Part shown: positions 61,659-64,000 of the stretch, piece by piece
Position numbering within the stretch: the stretch's first letter is position 1
How the letters are laid out: each line of letters starts with the position of its first letter
Origin: Fibrisoma limi BUZ 3
GTDB taxonomy: Bacteria; Bacteroidota; Bacteroidia; Cytophagales; Spirosomataceae
DNA: 64,000 nucleotides
Assembly: GCF_000296815.2 (NCBI RefSeq)
Contig: NZ_CAIT01000005.1
Location: 434,001-498,000, forward strand
Reading direction: 5' to 3'
Notes under the pieces: model-generated
Told to the model about the DNA's origin: nothing
Database searches by the model: none
What the model saw: the letters and a program-made list of their open reading frames with translations, nothing else
Made by a program: the position numbers and the translations under genes

Positions 61659-64000
61659 ATGAGCCGGTTGTGGACCTGTTTGTTGACGAGTCTGGGGCTG
61701 CTGAATAGCTTCGTAAGCCGGGCGCAGTTGACCACACTGGCCGATACCGGGCGCTCTACGTTTTATCAGACCCGTACCGGTACGTACCACCCCAGTCGGA
61801 CACGAACAACCGACCTGCTGCATACCGATCTGAACCTTCGTTTCGACTGGGCGCGGCAGTACGTTGAGGGAACCGCTACGCTGCGCTGTACGCCTTATTT
61901 CTACCCACAAACTACCGTTGAACTGGATGCCAAAGGGTTCCTGATCCGGAACGTGCTGCTGATCGATACCCTTGACCGGAAGCCAGTCCGGGATTCGTTG
62001 CGGTACGAGTATGCCGATGGACAGGTGCTGCGGATTCGCTTACCGAGGGCTTACACACGACGCGATACGTTCGACATCCGCATCGACTACGTAGCCCGGC
62101 CCAACGAGTTACCCGCCGGTGGCAGCCAGGCCATTACGTCGGATAAAGGCCTGTACTTTATCAATCCCACCGGCAGTGAGCCCGATAAACCCCGGCAAAT
62201 CTGGACGCAGGGCGAAACGGAAGCCAACTCAGCCTGGTTTCCGACCATCGACGCGCCAAACGAAAAGATGACCCAGGCCATCAGCCTGACCGTCGAGAAT
62301 CAGTTTCGTACGCTCTCGAACGGGCGGCTGGTTTCGTCGCAGAGCAACCCCGATGGGACACGTACCGACCTATGGGTACAAGCGCAGCCCCATGCGCCGT
62401 ATCTGGCGATGGTTGCCGTCGGAAACTTTGCGTACGTGAGTGACCAGCTCCCGCGTACGCCCGACCGAGGCCCCCTGACCGTCGGCTACTACGTTGAACC
62501 GGCCTACGAACCGTTCGCCCGCCAGATTTTCGGGCGCACACCGGCCATGATTACCTTCTTCGAAAAGCTGTTCGGTACGCCGTTCGTCTGGGATAAATAC
62601 AGCCAGATCGCCGTACGGGATTTCGTCAGCGGAGCGATGGAAAACACGACGGCGACGGTGCACCAGGAGGGAGTGCAGATGGATGCCCGCGAGCTGGTTG
62701 ACGGCAATTCGGATGCTGTCATTGCGCATGAACTGGCCCATCACTGGTTCGGCGATCTCGTTACCTGCGAATCCTGGGCGAATCTGCCGCTGAACGAAGC
62801 CTTTGCCACCTACGCCGAGTACCTGTGGTTTGAACACGCCCGCGGCCGGGATGAGGCCGAACTGCACGGCCAGATGGACCTGGCGCAATATCTGTCGGAA
62901 GCCGAAACCAAGCAGGAGCCACTGATCCGCTACCGGTACGCCGATCGGGAGGATATGTTCGACGCCCATTCGTACGCGAAAGGTGGGCGGGTGCTGCATT
63001 TTCTGCGGAAGATTATCGGCGACGATGCGTTCTTCCGGGCGCTGACCAGCTACCTGAAACGGCATCGTTTCAGCACGGCCGAGGTAGACGACCTGCGTCA
63101 GGCGTTCGAAGAAGCTACGGGCCAGGACTTGCACTGGTTTTTTGAGCAGTGGTTTTTGTCGCCGGGCCACGCGGTGCTGGCAGTTGAACCGACGTACGAC
63201 GCCGGGACCGTCAATCTACGCGTTACGCAGAAACAGGATACTACGTTTACGCCTATCTACCGGCTGCCCGTCCGGGTCGACATCTGGGTGAAAGGCCGGA
63301 AAACCAGCTACGATGTCGTGGTCGATCAGGCACAGCAAACGCTGACGTTCCCCGCCGACCAACGCCCCGATCTGGTGCTGTTTGATGCGGACCACCGCCT
63401 TGTCGGTACCATTGATCAGCCTAAAAGTCAGCGCGAACTGATTTTTCAGTATTACCACGCTGAACTGTATCAGGATCGGAGCAATGCGATTCTGGCCCAG
63501 GATAATACGACACTGGCGACTGATGGCGATGCTCGTGTCATGGTCATTGCCGCGCTGAATGACCCGTTCTGGCAAATCCGACAGATTGCCGTCAGACGAT
63601 TAGCCAGTTATGTCGGGCCACAAAAAGCCGAGGTGCAGCGGCTGATTCGGGAGCGCCTTCGGAACGATTCGTCGTCGGCAGTGCGGGCTGAGGCAATCCA
63701 AACACTGGCGTCGTACAACGATAAAGTGAACCTACCTCTGTTCAAAGCAGCCCTGACCGATTCGTCGTACATGGTGGTTGCCGTGGCGCTGGAGCGGTAT
63801 CTGGCGGCTAAACCAGCCGATGCCAAAACCGTAGTAGCCAAGCTCGAACACATTCGGCAGGGAGAAGTGCTGTCGGCGGTTGCGGATTATTACGCTGAAG
63901 CGGCCGATCCGGGGCGGTTCGATTGGTTCGTGGCAACCTGGCGGAGTCTGAAGCCTGGTGAGCAGTACAATTTCCTGCAGGTGTTTGCCAAATACTTGCT
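61659..64000 (+). CDS. M1 family aminopeptidase with C-terminal HEAT-like repeats (partial, 3' end outside window)
   Basis: 780 codons are visible and the frame is still open at the window edge. Signal peptide (CLLTSLGLLNSFVSRAQ), then the M1 beta-saddle domain. The catalytic domain has GAMEN at 325-329 and HELAHHWFGDLV with H357, E358 and H361 plus the third ligand Glu near 380 (LNEAFATYAEYLW). From about 610 on there are helical HEAT-like units (NDPFWQIRQIAVRRLASYVG, SSAVRAEAIQTLASYND). It is an exported zinc aminopeptidase in an operon with the LolC/E-like permease. Confidence 0.93.
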   Translation, partial: MSRLWTCLLTSLGLLNSFVSRAQLTTLADTGRSTFYQTRTGTYHPSRTRTTDLLHTDLNLRFDWARQYVEGTATLRCTPYFYPQTTVELDAKGFLIRNVLLIDTLDRKPVRDSLRYEYADGQVLRIRLPRAYTRRDTFDIRIDYVARPNELPAGGSQAITSDKGLYFINPTGSEPDKPRQIWTQGETEANSAWFPTIDAPNEKMTQAISLTVENQFRTLSNGRLVSSQSNPDGTRTDLWVQAQPHAPYLAMVAVGNFAYVSDQLPRTPDRGPLTVGYYVEPAYEPFARQIFGRTPAMITFFEKLFGTPFVWDKYSQIAVRDFVSGAMENTTATVHQEGVQMDARELVDGNSDAVIAHELAHHWFGDLVTCESWANLPLNEAFATYAEYLWFEHARGRDEAELHGQMDLAQYLSEAETKQEPLIRYRYADREDMFDAHSYAKGGRVLHFLRKIIGDDAFFRALTSYLKRHRFSTAEVDDLRQAFEEATGQDLHWFFEQWFLSPGHAVLAVEPTYDAGTVNLRVTQKQDTTFTPIYRLPVRVDIWVKGRKTSYDVVVDQAQQTLTFPADQRPDLVLFDADHRLVGTIDQPKSQRELIFQYYHAELYQDRSNAILAQDNTTLATDGDARVMVIAALNDPFWQIRQIAVRRLASYVGPQKAEVQRLIRERLRNDSSSAVRAEAIQTLASYNDKVNLPLFKAALTDSSYMVVAVALERYLAAKPADAKTVVAKLEHIRQGEVLSAVADYYAEAADPGRFDWFVATWRSLKPGEQYNFLQVFAKYL

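Overview
The window comes from a Bacteroidota chromosome of the Cytophagales, most like Spirosoma or a close relative (my inference). The signs are a SusC/SusD pair, PadR-controlled FtsX permeases carrying an N-terminal prefix domain, transketolase split into two genes, a TamA-like lipoprotein, LytS/LytTR two-component genes, about 50 percent GC, and promoters of the TTG-N19-21-TAnnTTTG type. I see no rRNA, tRNA, CRISPR array, prophage or classical insertion sequence.

Layout. 1-10.4 kb: two PadR-permease operons on the minus strand (the first cut by the window edge, the second with one intact and one frameshifted permease) flank an M28 peptidase and a BNR-repeat secreted protein. 10.4-15.5 kb: a secreted unknown, a TrpF-like barrel without its catalytic Cys, a PspC/LiaF-like envelope-stress pair, and an ECF sigma factor with a putative anti-sigma protein and a Spy-like protein. 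15.6-25.2 kb: core metabolism and cell wall genes (split transketolase, Bcp, M23 peptidase, FAH-family enzyme, M48 lipoprotein, degenerate sigma/anti-sigma pair, sucC). 25.3-32.9 kb: a lone LolD-like ATPase, then a TetR-TolC-HlyD-ABC-ABC-ABC2-ABC2 exporter operon resembling cecR-ybhGFSR. 33.0-39.5 kb: a MacAB/TolC-like exporter operon that also encodes its own histidine kinase and LytTR regulator. 39.5-45 kb: an AT-rich gap with a possible small RNA, then an orphan SusC/SusD pair. 45-50 kb: groESL, an unknown, secG, a TPR protein and lptE. 50-60 kb: a sigma-54 activator, miaB, a TamL-like OMP85 protein, an rRNA methyltransferase, a DUF559 gene among hairpin repeats, a queuosine-precursor transporter and a polytopic membrane protein. 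60-64 kb: rbfA, a LolC/E-like permease and a truncated M1 aminopeptidase.

Three regulatory or structural themes run across genes. First, both PadR operons appear to start from sigma-54 (-24/-12) promoters, with palindromic TGTCCG-N4-CGGACA-type sites upstream and a palindrome over the promoter that PadR could bind. Second, the exporter operon at 25.9-32.9 kb has two matching TAAACA-N2-TGTTTA palindromes flanking tetR. Third, most operon boundaries carry a snap-back inverted repeat made of degenerate units about 7 bases long, each boundary with its own unit sequence.

The most unusual locus is 56.75-57.42 kb. A small DUF559 endonuclease-like gene sits between two related hairpins, and both it and the convergent methyltransferase gene take their last residues and stop codon from the same repeat unit.
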